DNA of 32,455 nt from Gammaproteobacteria bacterium (GCA_030040235.1 JASHUC010000117.1:1-32455); one strand, 5' to 3'. Positions 22,126 to 31,055 are shown, counted from the stretch's first letter. The notes: generated by a model from the sequence alone, not told the origin. A program made the numbers and translations.

Positions 22126-23133
22126 ATGAGGCAGGCCATTGTCGCAGCCACGCGCGCGGGTGCCGTACTCGCCGCGCTCGCGACATTCACCATCGGGGCC
22201 ATGCTCGCGCCGCCGGTCCTCGCTCAGACCCGGGGCGGGCTGCCGAGCCCGGAGGTGATCGCGAACGCGAACCGGTTCGATCCCCCGAAGCTCACTCGCT
22301 ACGCCGCGAGACTCGCCGAGCAGCCCGACATGTCGGGTACCTGGACGACGATGGTGCCGAAAGGCGCCGGCAATGGCCCGACCTTCGACCCCGTGCACAC
22401 CGTCTACCCTCCGCGCCTGCCCGCAGGAGAGTCCTCCTTCGGCCCGCTGCCCGGGACCTACATCAAGGGAATCCCCTATAACGCGACCTATCAGAAGAAG
22501 TACCGCGAGTACATCAAGGAGACGACCGAGGGTAAGTCCCGTGACACCTTCGCGGCCTGTGTGCCTTACGGGGTGCCGCGGATGATCGGGGATGCGCCGA
22601 CTCCGTTCGACATCATCCAGTCGCCCGATGTGATGATCTGGTCCAATAACTACACACGTACCGAACGGCGCATCTTCTTCGACGCGCGCAGTTATCCAAC
22701 CGAGAGCGACCCGGAGACCGGAGGCAACGGCCCGAGCTCCTCCGGACACTCGATCGGTCACTGGGAAGGCAATACGCTCGTCATCGACACTGACAACATG
22801 AAAGCCGGCTACTTCGATGAGACCCCCGCGCCCTATAGCGATCAGCTCCACATGGTCGAGCGGGTTCGCCTCATCGCCCCGAACATCCTCGAAGATCGGA
22901 TGACCTTCACCGATCCGGTGACGATGGTGCGACCGTGGGTCGTCACGCGCTACTTTCAGCGCAGCGCCGGTCCGAAGAGGTATCTGCAGCTCAACGACCG
23001 CCCCTGCGTGCCGAACGTGAGAATGGACGCGAACGGTTTCCAGGTGGCGATCCTCCCTTCCGAGCTCGATGCGGGCTCGGCCGGCTCCGGCTCGCAAAAT
23101 TGCCCACCGCAGCCGGCGTCACATCGACACTAG
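22126..23133 (+). CDS. Exported protein of unknown function, partner of DUF6152 protein
   Basis: The 335-residue protein has a signal peptide (about residues 1-33, VLAALATFTIGAMLAPPVLAQ). A mature domain follows with PDMSGTWTTM, YVPYGVPRMIG-like CVPYGVPRMIGD, PFDIIQSPDVMIWSNNYTRT and SIGHWEGNTLVIDTDNM. The W.GNTLVIDT strand and the RRIFFDAR segment suggest a lipocalin-like or related beta-rich fold. Proteins of this kind occur next to DUF6152 genes in steroid- and aromatic-degrading bacteria, but no activity is assigned that I can name. ATG 22126 is preceded by GGAGGGGG and the signal peptide starts there; the longer frame from 22039 lacks both. It lies 9 bp before the next gene. Confidence 0.7.
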   Translation: MRQAIVAATRAGAVLAALATFTIGAMLAPPVLAQTRGGLPSPEVIANANRFDPPKLTRYAARLAEQPDMSGTWTTMVPKGAGNGPTFDPVHTVYPPRLPAGESSFGPLPGTYIKGIPYNATYQKKYREYIKETTEGKSRDTFAACVPYGVPRMIGDAPTPFDIIQSPDVMIWSNNYTRTERRIFFDARSYPTESDPETGGNGPSSSGHSIGHWEGNTLVIDTDNMKAGYFDETPAPYSDQLHMVERVRLIAPNILEDRMTFTDPVTMVRPWVVTRYFQRSAGPKRYLQLNDRPCVPNVRMDANGFQVAILPSELDAGSAGSGSQNCPPQPASHRH

Positions 23134-23142
23134 GGAGCGCGC

Positions 23143-23556
23143 GTGAGACCGCAGTCACTCGCATGGGCGGCAGTTGCGATCCTGGCGAGCGCCACCGCCT
23201 TCGCACACCACTCGTTCGCCATGTTCGATCAGCACAAGGTCGATCTGATCCGGGGCACGCTGCTCAAGTTCACCTATCTCAATCCCCATTCCTGGGTCTC
23301 CGTCGTAGGTACTGTCGATAACCAGGGCACCGCCGAGCGCTGGGACATCGAGGCGACATCCCCCGCATCGCTCGAGCGGATCGGCATCAAGGCCGACACG
23401 ATCAAGCCCGGTGACAAGCTCACCGTCGCCTTCCATCCGCTGCGTGACGGCCGGCACGGAGGCTCGCTCGTCTTCATCGTCACGCCGAACGGCGTCGCGC
23501 ACGGCGCCAAACCCGAATCGCTCGGCTTCGATCTCGCGAAGTTGAAACCGCAATGA
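23143..23556 (+). CDS. DUF6152 family secreted protein
   Basis: The 137-residue protein has a signal peptide ending TAFAHH. It carries the DUF6152 hallmarks: HHSFAMFDQHKVDLIRGTL, LNPHSWVSVV, WDIEATSPASLERIGI and GDKLTVAFHPLRDG. The family is predicted to be a small periplasmic beta-barrel-like domain (OB-like) of unknown function. Conserved N-terminal histidines suggest possible metal binding. The start is GTG 23143. It follows the larger secreted protein by 9 bp, so the two are probably one operon. Confidence 0.82.
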   Translation: MRPQSLAWAAVAILASATAFAHHSFAMFDQHKVDLIRGTLLKFTYLNPHSWVSVVGTVDNQGTAERWDIEATSPASLERIGIKADTIKPGDKLTVAFHPLRDGRHGGSLVFIVTPNGVAHGAKPESLGFDLAKLKPQ

Positions 23557-23587
23557 CGCCGCACGCGCCGGGGTGTAGGGCGCGAAC

Positions 23588-24820
23588 CTACGGGCGCTCG
23601 GCGATCAGTACCGCGTTGCAGCCGCCGAAGGCGAAGGAATTCGACATCACCACTCGCAGTCGCTCGAGCGCACGCGGCGCACCGGCGACGTAGTCGAGGT
23701 CGCAGGCCGGATCGGGCGCGTTGAGATGCATGGTCGGGGGCACCCAGCCACGCTCGAGACAGCCCACGCAGATCACAAACTCGAGCGCGCCGGCCGCACC
23801 GAGCAGATGGCCGTGAGTGGACTTCGTGGAGCTCACCGGTAGCTGCCAGGCATGCTCGCCAAAGACCTCTTTGATAGCGGCCGTCTCGACCGCATCGTTC
23901 TGCAGCGTCGCCGTTCCATGCGCGTTGAGATAATCGATCTCGTGCGGCTCGCGCTGTGCGGAGGCGAGCGCCGCTCGCATCGTCATGGCCTGCCCCGCGA
24001 GGCTCGGCCGGGTGATGTGACCGACATCGGTGGTCAGCCCGTAGCCGCTGAGCGCGGCATAGATCCGTGCGCCACGACCGCACGCATGCGCCCAGTCCTC
24101 GAGCACGACAAAAGCGGCACCCTCTCCGAGCACCAGTCCGGAACGGGTAGCCGCGAACGGCCTGCACGAGGCCGATGGCTGGGCGATATCCACTCGCGCG
24201 AGCGTGCGCATGGCATCCCATGCGCGCAGCACCCCCGGGGTGAGCGGCGCCTCGGCGCCCCCGGCCAGCATCACGTGGGCGGCGCCGGCCCGAATCTTCG
24301 TAGCCGCCTCACCGAGCGCGACGGCGGAGGATGAGCATGCGGTCGAATAACTCAGATTCGGGCCCGCAAGACCGTACTCGATCGCGATCCAGCCGGCGAC
24401 TGCGTTGGACATCGCGCGAATGACGGTGAAGGGGCCGAGCCGATCGGAGTGCTCGCCGTAGAGCACGCGGTAGCCCTCATCGGTGGTCGTCGCACCGCCC
24501 ATACCGGTGCCGACTGCGACTCCGCAGCGCTCCCGATCCTCGCGGTCGAAATCGATTCCCGCATCGGCAACGGCCTGCGCAGCCGCGTAGCGCGCGAGCT
24601 CGCATACCCGGTCGCGCATTCGCGCCCGCGCGTCGGCGATTTCCGCGGAGGGCGGAAGCTCTGCAGGCGCACCGATCGAGGAGCCCGGCTCCTTGCTGAG
24701 TGGGCATGGCAGCACGCGAATGCCGGAAACGCCCGCGTGCAGATTCGAGAAGAGCTGCGTGGTCGAGTCACCGAGGGGACAGACGACCCCGACGCCGGTG
24801 ATCGCAACGCGTTCCCTCAT
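23588..24820 (-). CDS. Beta-ketoacyl-ACP synthase (KAS II/FabF-like)
   Basis: The 410-residue condensing enzyme contains the full thiolase-fold active site: Cys162 in YSTACSSSAVA, His301 in NAHGTAT, His336 in STHGHLLGAAG, and the SNSFAFGGCN loop near the C-terminus. It elongates acyl chains bound to acyl carrier protein using malonyl-ACP. The gene starts in an ATGA overlap with the upstream ACP gene, so the two form a dedicated pair. No reductase or dehydratase genes are adjacent. It may serve a specialised fatty acid or polyketide-like product rather than bulk synthesis; that is inference. Confidence 0.92.
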   Translation of the reverse strand: MRERVAITGVGVVCPLGDSTTQLFSNLHAGVSGIRVLPCPLSKEPGSSIGAPAELPPSAEIADARARMRDRVCELARYAAAQAVADAGIDFDREDRERCGVAVGTGMGGATTTDEGYRVLYGEHSDRLGPFTVIRAMSNAVAGWIAIEYGLAGPNLSYSTACSSSAVALGEAATKIRAGAAHVMLAGGAEAPLTPGVLRAWDAMRTLARVDIAQPSASCRPFAATRSGLVLGEGAAFVVLEDWAHACGRGARIYAALSGYGLTTDVGHITRPSLAGQAMTMRAALASAQREPHEIDYLNAHGTATLQNDAVETAAIKEVFGEHAWQLPVSSTKSTHGHLLGAAGALEFVICVGCLERGWVPPTMHLNAPDPACDLDYVAGAPRALERLRVVMSNSFAFGGCNAVLIAERP

Positions 24821-25125
24821 TCTGCGGGGCTCGCCGGAACAGGACGCGCGAGTGGCGCTGCGGTACCGGCCTGCGTGACCGGCGCCGTATCCGGGCGCGC
24901 AAGCAGGCCGTCCACGTAGTCGGCGAGATCGCCTACCGTCACGAGCGAGCGTGGCATGTCGTCCCTGATCTTGAGTTGAAAGCGATCCTCGATCTTGAAG
25001 AGCAGCTCGAGCATGTCGAGTGAGTCCACGCCGAGCTCATCGAGCTTGGTCTCCCGGTCCAGACGCGCGGTTTTCACCCTGAACTCCGCGGCGAAGATGC
25101 TCTGCAGCGTCTCGAGCGTACTCAT
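24817..25125 (-). CDS. Acyl carrier protein
   Basis: The 102-residue protein contains the phosphopantetheine attachment serine (Ser35) in ELGVDSLDMLELLFKIED. The surrounding four-helix ACP pattern is clear: LETLQSIFAAEF, then RSLVTVGDLADYVDGLL. About 20 residues of Ala/Pro-rich tail extend beyond the usual ACP length. The start ATG 25125 has an AGGAGG site at 25136-25131. It is coupled to the ketosynthase gene. Upstream lies a tandem 10-bp repeat. Confidence 0.93.
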   Translation of the reverse strand: MSTLETLQSIFAAEFRVKTARLDRETKLDELGVDSLDMLELLFKIEDRFQLKIRDDMPRSLVTVGDLADYVDGLLARPDTAPVTQAGTAAPLARPVPASPAE

Positions 25126-25137
25126 GGGGTCCTCCTA

Positions 25138-25168
25138 GGCTTAACGCGGCTTAACGCTGGCTTAACGC
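25138..25168 (-). repeat. Three tandem GCGTTAAGCC repeats before the ACP gene
   Basis: On the minus strand the 10-bp unit GCGTTAAGCC occurs three times without mismatch (25168-25159, 25157-25148, 25147-25138), with periods of 11 and 10 bp. The last copy ends 2 bp before the AGGAGG ribosome site. One-helical-turn spacing suggests cooperative protein binding or an RNA element in the leader. Function unknown. Confidence 0.6.
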
Positions 25169-25442
25169 CGATCTGGCGCTGAGATCGCGAGCGCGGGCAA
25201 TGCGGCAGCATAAAGCATGCGGCGCCTGCTGGCCTGCGAGGACGCTGAGGGAGGAGTACAGCTTAAGTCCATGATTCAAAAGCTATAGGAACCCGCTGCC
25301 CGACTGCGCTTCGGAATCGAGATAGAATCTGAATCCGGAGCGGGCGCCGCACTTTGCCGGCACGCATCGTCCTCCGCGGCTGCGAGCGGTGGGGGAACGG
25401 CACGAGATCACGGTCGTGGAAACTAGATTGAGGTAACTATCA
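25169..25442. other. Intergenic region between divergent ACP and aldehyde dehydrogenase genes
   Basis: No gene is supported here. The reading frame on the minus strand (25283-25528) overlaps the aldehyde dehydrogenase start and has no family similarity. The region should hold both divergent promoters, but I could not identify convincing -35/-10 pairs. GAGG at 25430-25433 is the ribosome site of the dehydrogenase gene. Confidence 0.5.
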
Positions 25443-26924
25443 ATGTCGAACTCAGTGTCCACTCCTTTGTTCATCGGGGGCAAGGAACGAGAGACCGCGG
25501 ACAAGATGGCGATTGCCGATCCCGCCAAGCCAGGCGTCGTCGTGGGTCATGCCGCCGCGGCCACCCCCCAGGATGTCGGCGATGCCGTTGCCGCCGCGAA
25601 GGCCGCCTACCCGGGCTGGTCCGCGCTATCGCCCCACCAACGTGCTGAAAAGATGCTGGCGGCACTGGCCGGCATTGCCGAGAACCGTGATGAGGACGCC
25701 GCCATCCTGTCCCAGGAGAACGGGAAGGTCCGCATCGAAGCCTGGGTTGACTCGCTGGTATTGGAGCTTCGTTGGAAGCTCGCCTTGAATCACGCCAATG
25801 AAGTCAACGAGTCCAAGGTGCTGCCCCCGATTCCGGGCGCCATACCGGTCGCAACCACGGTGGCCTACCAGCCCTTGGGGGTCGTGACCATCATCGTGCC
25901 GTTCAACTGGCCGATCGCCATTCTCGGGGCCTCGCTGCCGCAGGCGCTGCTTGCGGGAAATACCGTCATCGTGAAGCCGCCCCTGACCTGCCCATTGGCA
26001 ACGGCCCGCGTGGTGCAGCGCATTGCCAGGCAATTGCCCCCCGGTGTGCTCAACGTCGTCACCGGTCCCGATGCCAACATGAGCGCGCTCATCCGCAATC
26101 CAAGTGTGGCGAAGGTCTGCTTCACGGGTTCGGTGGGCGGGGGGAAGAAAATCATGGAGCTGGCCTCCGGAAGCCTCACCCGGGTCACGCTCGAGCTGGG
26201 TGGCAACGATGCCGCCATCGTGCTCAAGGACGCCCAGATCGACGATACGCACCTCGACCGCCTGTTTGCGGCCATCTACGACACCACCGGCCAGATCTGC
26301 ATGAATGCCAAGCGACTCTTCGTGCACAAGTCGCGGGTTGATGAGGTCATCAATGGTCTTTCCGCTCGCCTGCAGAAAGTGAAGCTCGGCTATGGCCTCG
26401 AGAGAGCCACGACCATGGGCCCGCTGCACTCGCCGGCGCAGAAGACCTTCGTCGAGAACCTGGTGAGGGAGGCCAAGGACTCCGGCGCCAAGGTGCTTGA
26501 ATTCGGCGAACTGCCGGGCGGCGACCTGCGAGGCGGAAACTTCGTCCGGCCCGCGATCGTCGTCAATCCGGACCTCAAGCTGCGCATTGTGACCGAGGAG
26601 CAGTTCGGCCCGGTGATTCCGGTGATTCCCTTCGAAAGCGAAGCGGACGCGATCCGGATGGCGAACGATTCCTGGGCCGGCCTCGCCGGTTCGGTGTGGA
26701 CGACCGATCCCAAGGCCGCCAATCGCGTGGCCAGTCAGTTGGTCTGCGGTTACGTCTGGGTGAACGACCATGGCGCCACCCGCCTCGACCTGCGCGCACC
26801 GTTTGGCGGGATGAAAGCATCGGGCATCGGCCGCGAGCAGGGTATTGAAGGTATCCGCGCCTTCCAGGATACCCGCTCCATCGCGCATCTCGACGAGGCC
26901 GCGCTCGCAGCGATGGCGCACTGA
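25443..26924 (+). CDS. NAD(P)-dependent aldehyde dehydrogenase
   Basis: The 493-residue enzyme belongs to the aldehyde dehydrogenase superfamily and oxidises aldehydes to acids. Catalytic Glu251 lies in TLELGGNDAAIVL and the nucleophile Cys286 in TTGQICMNAKR. Also visible are the nucleotide-binding IVPFNWPIA, NTVIVKPPLTCPL and CFTGSVGGGKKI, and the late EEQFGPVIPVIPF motif. The substrate cannot be named from sequence. It is the first of three same-strand genes; the propeller protein follows after 60 bp and the transporter after that. Confidence 0.92.
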   Translation: MSNSVSTPLFIGGKERETADKMAIADPAKPGVVVGHAAAATPQDVGDAVAAAKAAYPGWSALSPHQRAEKMLAALAGIAENRDEDAAILSQENGKVRIEAWVDSLVLELRWKLALNHANEVNESKVLPPIPGAIPVATTVAYQPLGVVTIIVPFNWPIAILGASLPQALLAGNTVIVKPPLTCPLATARVVQRIARQLPPGVLNVVTGPDANMSALIRNPSVAKVCFTGSVGGGKKIMELASGSLTRVTLELGGNDAAIVLKDAQIDDTHLDRLFAAIYDTTGQICMNAKRLFVHKSRVDEVINGLSARLQKVKLGYGLERATTMGPLHSPAQKTFVENLVREAKDSGAKVLEFGELPGGDLRGGNFVRPAIVVNPDLKLRIVTEEQFGPVIPVIPFESEADAIRMANDSWAGLAGSVWTTDPKAANRVASQLVCGYVWVNDHGATRLDLRAPFGGMKASGIGREQGIEGIRAFQDTRSIAHLDEAALAAMAH

Positions 26925-26984
26925 TCGATCGTCCGCGCGCTCGAAGCCCCGCGCGCGAAGCGCACGCGGCGCAGGAGAAGAACC

Positions 26985-28025
26985 ATGCCTTCCGCTGGCA
27001 CGCGTTTGCTGGCGATGCTCGGTGCGCTCGCTGCGTTTGCACCGCCGGCCCTTGCCGGCGCGGCAAACCTCAACCATCCCACCGGGACTCGCGGGCTCAT
27101 CATGGTCGACAAGATGGGGAGCCGCGTGCTCTTTTTCGGCGCGAGCGGCGATCGCGAGCTCGGCGAGCTGCATCCAAGCGCCAACCCTGCCCTGCGTCCC
27201 CATGAGGTCGCAATCTCCCCGGACGACCGCACCGCGTACGTGTCGGTTTACGGTGATGGCGTGTTTGGAAACAACCCCCATCCAGGACACACCATTGCGG
27301 TCATTGATCTTGCGACGCGGCGCATGGTCGGCCGTATCGATGTATCTCCGTATCGCGCGCCCCACGGCATGCAGGTGGATGCCGCGGGGCGGCTGTACGT
27401 CGCCTGCGACCTGGACCACAAGGTGCTGGTGATCGACCCGAAGCGTCGCCGCATCGAGGCAGCGATCGATGTCGGAGAAGCCGGACATTGGATCGCGCTC
27501 GCACCCGAAGAGGGCCGGATCTACGTCTCGGCCCACGGCACGAAGCCCTTCATCAGTGTGGTCGGCGTTAAGTCGCGCCGCGTGATCGATCGGATTCCCA
27601 TCGAGCACGGCACCATGGGCATCACCGTTTCACCGGACGGACGTACGGTGCTGGCCGCCGATGCGGCCGCACCGGTACTGCACATCGTCTCGACCCACAC
27701 GGACCGGGAGGTCGGCCAGGTACGCGTGCAAGACTACGGCCGCGGTCTTTACAAGGTCTTCTATAGCCCCGACGGTCGTTACGTGCTGACGTGTCTGCCC
27801 ACGGGGCAGATCAACATCTTCAACGCCGCCGACCTCGCTGCGCCTCAGCGAATCTTGCACTCGCCGGGCACCGCGCTCATGGGTTTTGCGTTCTCAGCCG
27901 ACGGCCGCAGCGCCCTTACCGGTAATCACGGCCAGGGCACCGTCTCGCGTATCGACCTCGCCGCCGGGCGTATCACCGATACGTTCCAGGCCGGAAAGGG
28001 CGTCGAGACACTCGCCTATTACTGA
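26985..28025 (+). CDS. YncE-like seven-bladed beta-propeller secreted protein
   Basis: The 346-residue protein has a signal peptide (LLAMLGALAAFAPPALAG) and a series of YVTN-type propeller repeats. Examples are EVAISPDDRTAYVSVYGDG, IAVIDLATRRMVGRIDV, RLYVACDLDHKVLVIDPKR and ITVSPDGRTVLAADA, spaced about 42 residues apart. Such proteins are periplasmic and often bind cofactors or act as scaffolds; no specific function can be assigned. GGAGAAG precedes ATG 26985. It is flanked by aldehyde dehydrogenase and MFS genes in the same direction, so it may act with them on an imported substrate. Confidence 0.85.
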   Translation: MPSAGTRLLAMLGALAAFAPPALAGAANLNHPTGTRGLIMVDKMGSRVLFFGASGDRELGELHPSANPALRPHEVAISPDDRTAYVSVYGDGVFGNNPHPGHTIAVIDLATRRMVGRIDVSPYRAPHGMQVDAAGRLYVACDLDHKVLVIDPKRRRIEAAIDVGEAGHWIALAPEEGRIYVSAHGTKPFISVVGVKSRRVIDRIPIEHGTMGITVSPDGRTVLAADAAAPVLHIVSTHTDREVGQVRVQDYGRGLYKVFYSPDGRYVLTCLPTGQINIFNAADLAAPQRILHSPGTALMGFAFSADGRSALTGNHGQGTVSRIDLAAGRITDTFQAGKGVETLAYY

Positions 28026-28039
28026 CGGAGAGCAGTCGT

Positions 28040-29305
28040 ATGAGCCCGCCTCGCCACGGCGAAGACCCCTATCGATGGATAATCCTCGCCATCATCGCGT
28101 TCCTGTTCTTCATGACCAACTTCGCGGAGTTCCAGCTCGCTGGCGTAGCCGGGAGTCTGTCATCGGCTCTGCACCTCACGCCGATGGAGTTCGCGATGTG
28201 CGCGTTTGCGCCGTTTCTCATGAACTTCGTGTTCGGCATCCCGGTAGGGATGATGGCGGACCGGTTCGGGACCAAAGCGGTCGGCATCGCGCTGCTCGTG
28301 GTGAGCTGTGCCGGAATCATCGGCCGGACTTACGCTTCGTCGGACTTCGCGAGCCTGTTCGTCTGGATGCTTCTGTTTGGCTTTTCAATGGCCTTCACCA
28401 ACGCGCTCGGCCCTAAGATTCTCGGCACCTGGTTCAAGCCCGAGCACATGCCGCTCGCCATGGGCGTGTTCATCGCGAGCGCCGGACTCGGCGTGGGTTT
28501 CGGGGAGGCGACCGCACCACTCTTTGTCTCGCTGACGGGGGTCTTCACGCTCGCCTGGGTGTCATTCACCGCCGCGACGGTCTGGTTCCTCCTGGGATTC
28601 AGGGCGAAGCCGTCCGGCCAACCCGATGCGCCGCCGCAGCGCATTCTCGAGTTCCTCGGCATCGCCGCGCGCAATCGGCACGTGTGGGTCGCGGGCATCG
28701 CCGCATTGTTCTTTTTCGCGGCGGTTGTGGGTACCTCGGGTAATCTCCCGGTCGCCTTGGTCCAGGTAAAGGGCGTGAGTCCTGTCCGTGCGGGGCTTCT
28801 GGGCATTCCGCTCGGCTTGGGTGCGGCGCTCGGCTGCTCGATCGTGCCGCTGATCCTGCGCCGGCTCCCCGGCATCAGGATTTGGCTCGCCTCCGTGGTC
28901 GTCGCGGGAGCCGCCCTGCTGCTTGCGGCGCTCGCGGTTCCCTTCGGACCGCTGACCTGGACTTGCGTGATACTCGGCACCCTTCTGACGAACGGGATGC
29001 TGACGCTTACTCTGCCAATTCCCGTCATGTTGCGCGAAATCGGGACGACCTACGGAGGCAGCGCCGGCGGCATCGTGAGCCTCTTGCAGACCGGCGGCGG
29101 CTTCTTCATTCCGACTTTCGCAATTGCGCTCATCGCCGGAACGAGCCCCATGGCGACGTTCGCCGTGATCTTTGCCCTGTACCTGATCTCTGCGGTGCTC
29201 GTGCTCGTCCTGCCCGAGCGTGGCTTTCGTCACGCCGAACCCGAATGGCAGGCTGTTGAGGTGCCGGTGTCCGCGCCAGGAGGGATCAACCGCGCGATAC
29301 CGTGA
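28040..29305 (+). CDS. Major facilitator superfamily transporter
   Basis: The 421-residue protein has about twelve hydrophobic helices. It has an MFS loop 2-3 signature in GIPVGMMADRFGTKAVGIAL, and the halves are separated by a polar loop (GFRAKPSGQPDAPPQ). The second half includes VRAGLLGIPLGLGAALGCS. The substrate is unknown. Helix 1 contains FAEFQLAGVAGSL. GGAGAG precedes ATG 28040, 14 bp after the propeller gene, so it is probably co-transcribed with the two upstream genes. Confidence 0.88.
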   Translation: MSPPRHGEDPYRWIILAIIAFLFFMTNFAEFQLAGVAGSLSSALHLTPMEFAMCAFAPFLMNFVFGIPVGMMADRFGTKAVGIALLVVSCAGIIGRTYASSDFASLFVWMLLFGFSMAFTNALGPKILGTWFKPEHMPLAMGVFIASAGLGVGFGEATAPLFVSLTGVFTLAWVSFTAATVWFLLGFRAKPSGQPDAPPQRILEFLGIAARNRHVWVAGIAALFFFAAVVGTSGNLPVALVQVKGVSPVRAGLLGIPLGLGAALGCSIVPLILRRLPGIRIWLASVVVAGAALLLAALAVPFGPLTWTCVILGTLLTNGMLTLTLPIPVMLREIGTTYGGSAGGIVSLLQTGGGFFIPTFAIALIAGTSPMATFAVIFALYLISAVLVLVLPERGFRHAEPEWQAVEVPVSAPGGINRAIP

Positions 29306-29423
29306 CCTTACGATGGCTCGGCCAGTGGTGTCACGCCGCTTGGAACAAGGAACCCGCTCGACCTGTGATGCCCCGCCTCCAAGCCGAAGCCGACCAACCT
29401 GACCCGACGACGGGCCTCGCCCC

Positions 29424-30068
29424 TCACGGCGCCGCCGGAAAATTGCGCTGCATAACGGCCTTGAGCAGCGCATGGGCGTCTGCGCGGATAGCAATCGCGT
29501 GCAGGCGCGGACAATGCGCCGCAAACCACGCGCGGCGGGGCCTCCAGTGCGTCATCACCGCGACGTAGACATCGAGCGCTGAGAAGCGCGAACCGAGCGC
29601 CCAGTCGCCCTCGCTCACGTCTGATTCGAACTGTCGCCAGAGCCGCTCCCGATAAGCATCGGTCGAACCCTGCAGAGATTGCGCATCCCCGCTCACCCAG
29701 CGCTCCGGATAGTCTCCGTACGTGAAGGTGGGATAAACGTTCGCCGCAATCCAGACGAGCCGCCGCAGGAACATGGGCCTGAGCGGCGTACCCGGGGCGG
29801 GCGCCAGTCCGGCCTGTGGGTGACGCTCGGACAGCAATAGCGTGATGGCCGCACTCTCGGTCATCACCGTGCCGTCGGGCAGAACGAGCGTGGGGACCTG
29901 TCCGAGCGAGTTGACACGCAGCAGCCGATCGCGTGCTGCACCGGGGCGATCAAAGCCCGTGACATCCTCGATCCGTACTGGGGCAGAACACAGGGCCAGC
30001 ATCGCTTCGGCGAGCGTCGAGCCCCAGCCGGGAACCGAAAAAACCGTGTACGAGACGGACTGCTCCAT
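29424..30068 (-). CDS. Glutathione S-transferase family protein
   Basis: The 214-residue protein shows the two-domain GST pattern. The thioredoxin-like N-terminal domain includes YTVFSVPGWGSTLAEAMLAL, the cis-Pro motif GQVPTLVLPDG and the glutathione-contacting MTESAAITLLL. An all-helical C-terminal domain contains SRFSALDVYVAVMTHW, the conserved N-capping region. The first strand has Ser/Gly around residues 11-17, so the catalytic residue is likely a serine. Substrate unknown. It is transcribed alone, convergent with the transporter gene. Confidence 0.88.
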   Translation of the reverse strand: MEQSVSYTVFSVPGWGSTLAEAMLALCSAPVRIEDVTGFDRPGAARDRLLRVNSLGQVPTLVLPDGTVMTESAAITLLLSERHPQAGLAPAPGTPLRPMFLRRLVWIAANVYPTFTYGDYPERWVSGDAQSLQGSTDAYRERLWRQFESDVSEGDWALGSRFSALDVYVAVMTHWRPRRAWFAAHCPRLHAIAIRADAHALLKAVMQRNFPAAP

Positions 30069-30091
30069 CGCGTCTAAATCCGCAAGTGATC

Positions 30092-31039
30092 CTACCCTGG
30101 CGAGAGCCGCCGCTTCGACTGCGGCTGCGGTCGCAGATCAGGCCAGGTGGAGGTTTTCATCGAGCTGTCGCCGCGGAACATTGCCTCGATGTGGCGGATC
30201 AGTCCGTCCTGGATCTTGAACACCTCGAATACGACCGAGGCGTTGTTGTTCGGGTATTCGGGCGGCGAGGTGAAGTTGGCGACTGCCATCACGACGCCGC
30301 GCTCGACATCGGCGATATAGAACCGGCGGTTTCTCACGATCCATTTGATCCGGGGGTTCTTGAACTCACCGGCACAGCTGCCGGGTGACTCGGGCTGATT
30401 GACCGTCAGCACCGCGTCCTCGAGACGCGAGCATTCCGGATGCCAGGGTGCGTCGTGGTAGTCGAGCGTTCCGGAAACCACGTCGAAGTATTTGTCCGCC
30501 GTGGCGATGAGCTCTGCGCGCGAAACACGCTCATCCGGTGGCAGCACGGTGTCGTAGATCCGGTCAGCCTGCGTAAGTTTGGAAGCCGGAGCTCTCCTGA
30601 GCATTCCGTCGTAGGAGATCTCCTCGACCTCCGTAACCTGCTGCGCGACCACCTTCAGGCGCACCATGTAGAACCACCATCGCTCTGCCTGGTTCGTGGG
30701 AGCGTTGGTGACTGTGCCCATCAGGATTGCCGCGCCCGTCATGGGATCGACAAGCGCCTGTCGATACGGCATGCGCTTGGCCAACCCCCAGACCTCCCCC
30801 TTGCCGAGCTGAACGTCGACTCCGTTCGAGGTGACGCGCAGTTTGGAGGCGACCTTGATACGGGAGGTGTCGTTGTCGAGCAGGCCTTCTGTATAGGTCT
30901 GTAGGAACTCGAGGAGGCAACGACGGTTGCAATCCGGCGCACTCGCCTTCGGTGCTGCGCCCGCACCCGTCAGACCCAGACCGATCAGCACGAGCACGCA
31001 GCCGAGCGAGGCGGCTGCGCGATGTAAACGATGGACCAT
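30092..31039 (-). CDS. Exported protein resembling DUF8021/NTF2-like proteins
   Basis: The 315-residue protein has a signal peptide (AASLGCVLVLIGLGLTGAGAA). The mature start CNRRCLLEFLQTYTEGLLDN and the following KVASKLRVTSNGVDVQLGKG resemble the DUF8021-type domain, in which C..RC.L......Y...L precedes a TENG-like strand. The C-terminal half has CSRLEDAVLTVNQ, RNRRFYIADVERGVVMA and VFEVFKIQDGLIRHIEAMF, typical of an NTF2-like fold. No catalytic role is evident. ATG 31039 was selected because the signal peptide begins there; the longer frame to 31222 overlaps the next gene. It lies 16 bp after the small exported protein gene. Confidence 0.6.
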   Translation of the reverse strand: MVHRLHRAAASLGCVLVLIGLGLTGAGAAPKASAPDCNRRCLLEFLQTYTEGLLDNDTSRIKVASKLRVTSNGVDVQLGKGEVWGLAKRMPYRQALVDPMTGAAILMGTVTNAPTNQAERWWFYMVRLKVVAQQVTEVEEISYDGMLRRAPASKLTQADRIYDTVLPPDERVSRAELIATADKYFDVVSGTLDYHDAPWHPECSRLEDAVLTVNQPESPGSCAGEFKNPRIKWIVRNRRFYIADVERGVVMAVANFTSPPEYPNNNASVVFEVFKIQDGLIRHIEAMFRGDSSMKTSTWPDLRPQPQSKRRLSPG

Positions 31040-31055
31040 GAGAGACCCCCAGTCT

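Noticed and set aside
22021..23097. 358-codon minus-strand frame
   Set aside because: It mirrors the secreted-protein gene on the plus strand, which has a signal peptide, ribosome site and family features; the antisense frame has none.
25626..27608. 660-codon open frame on the minus strand
   Set aside because: It is antisense to the aldehyde dehydrogenase and propeller genes, with low-complexity His/Arg/Gly-rich translation and no family pattern. Such frames are common in GC-rich genes.
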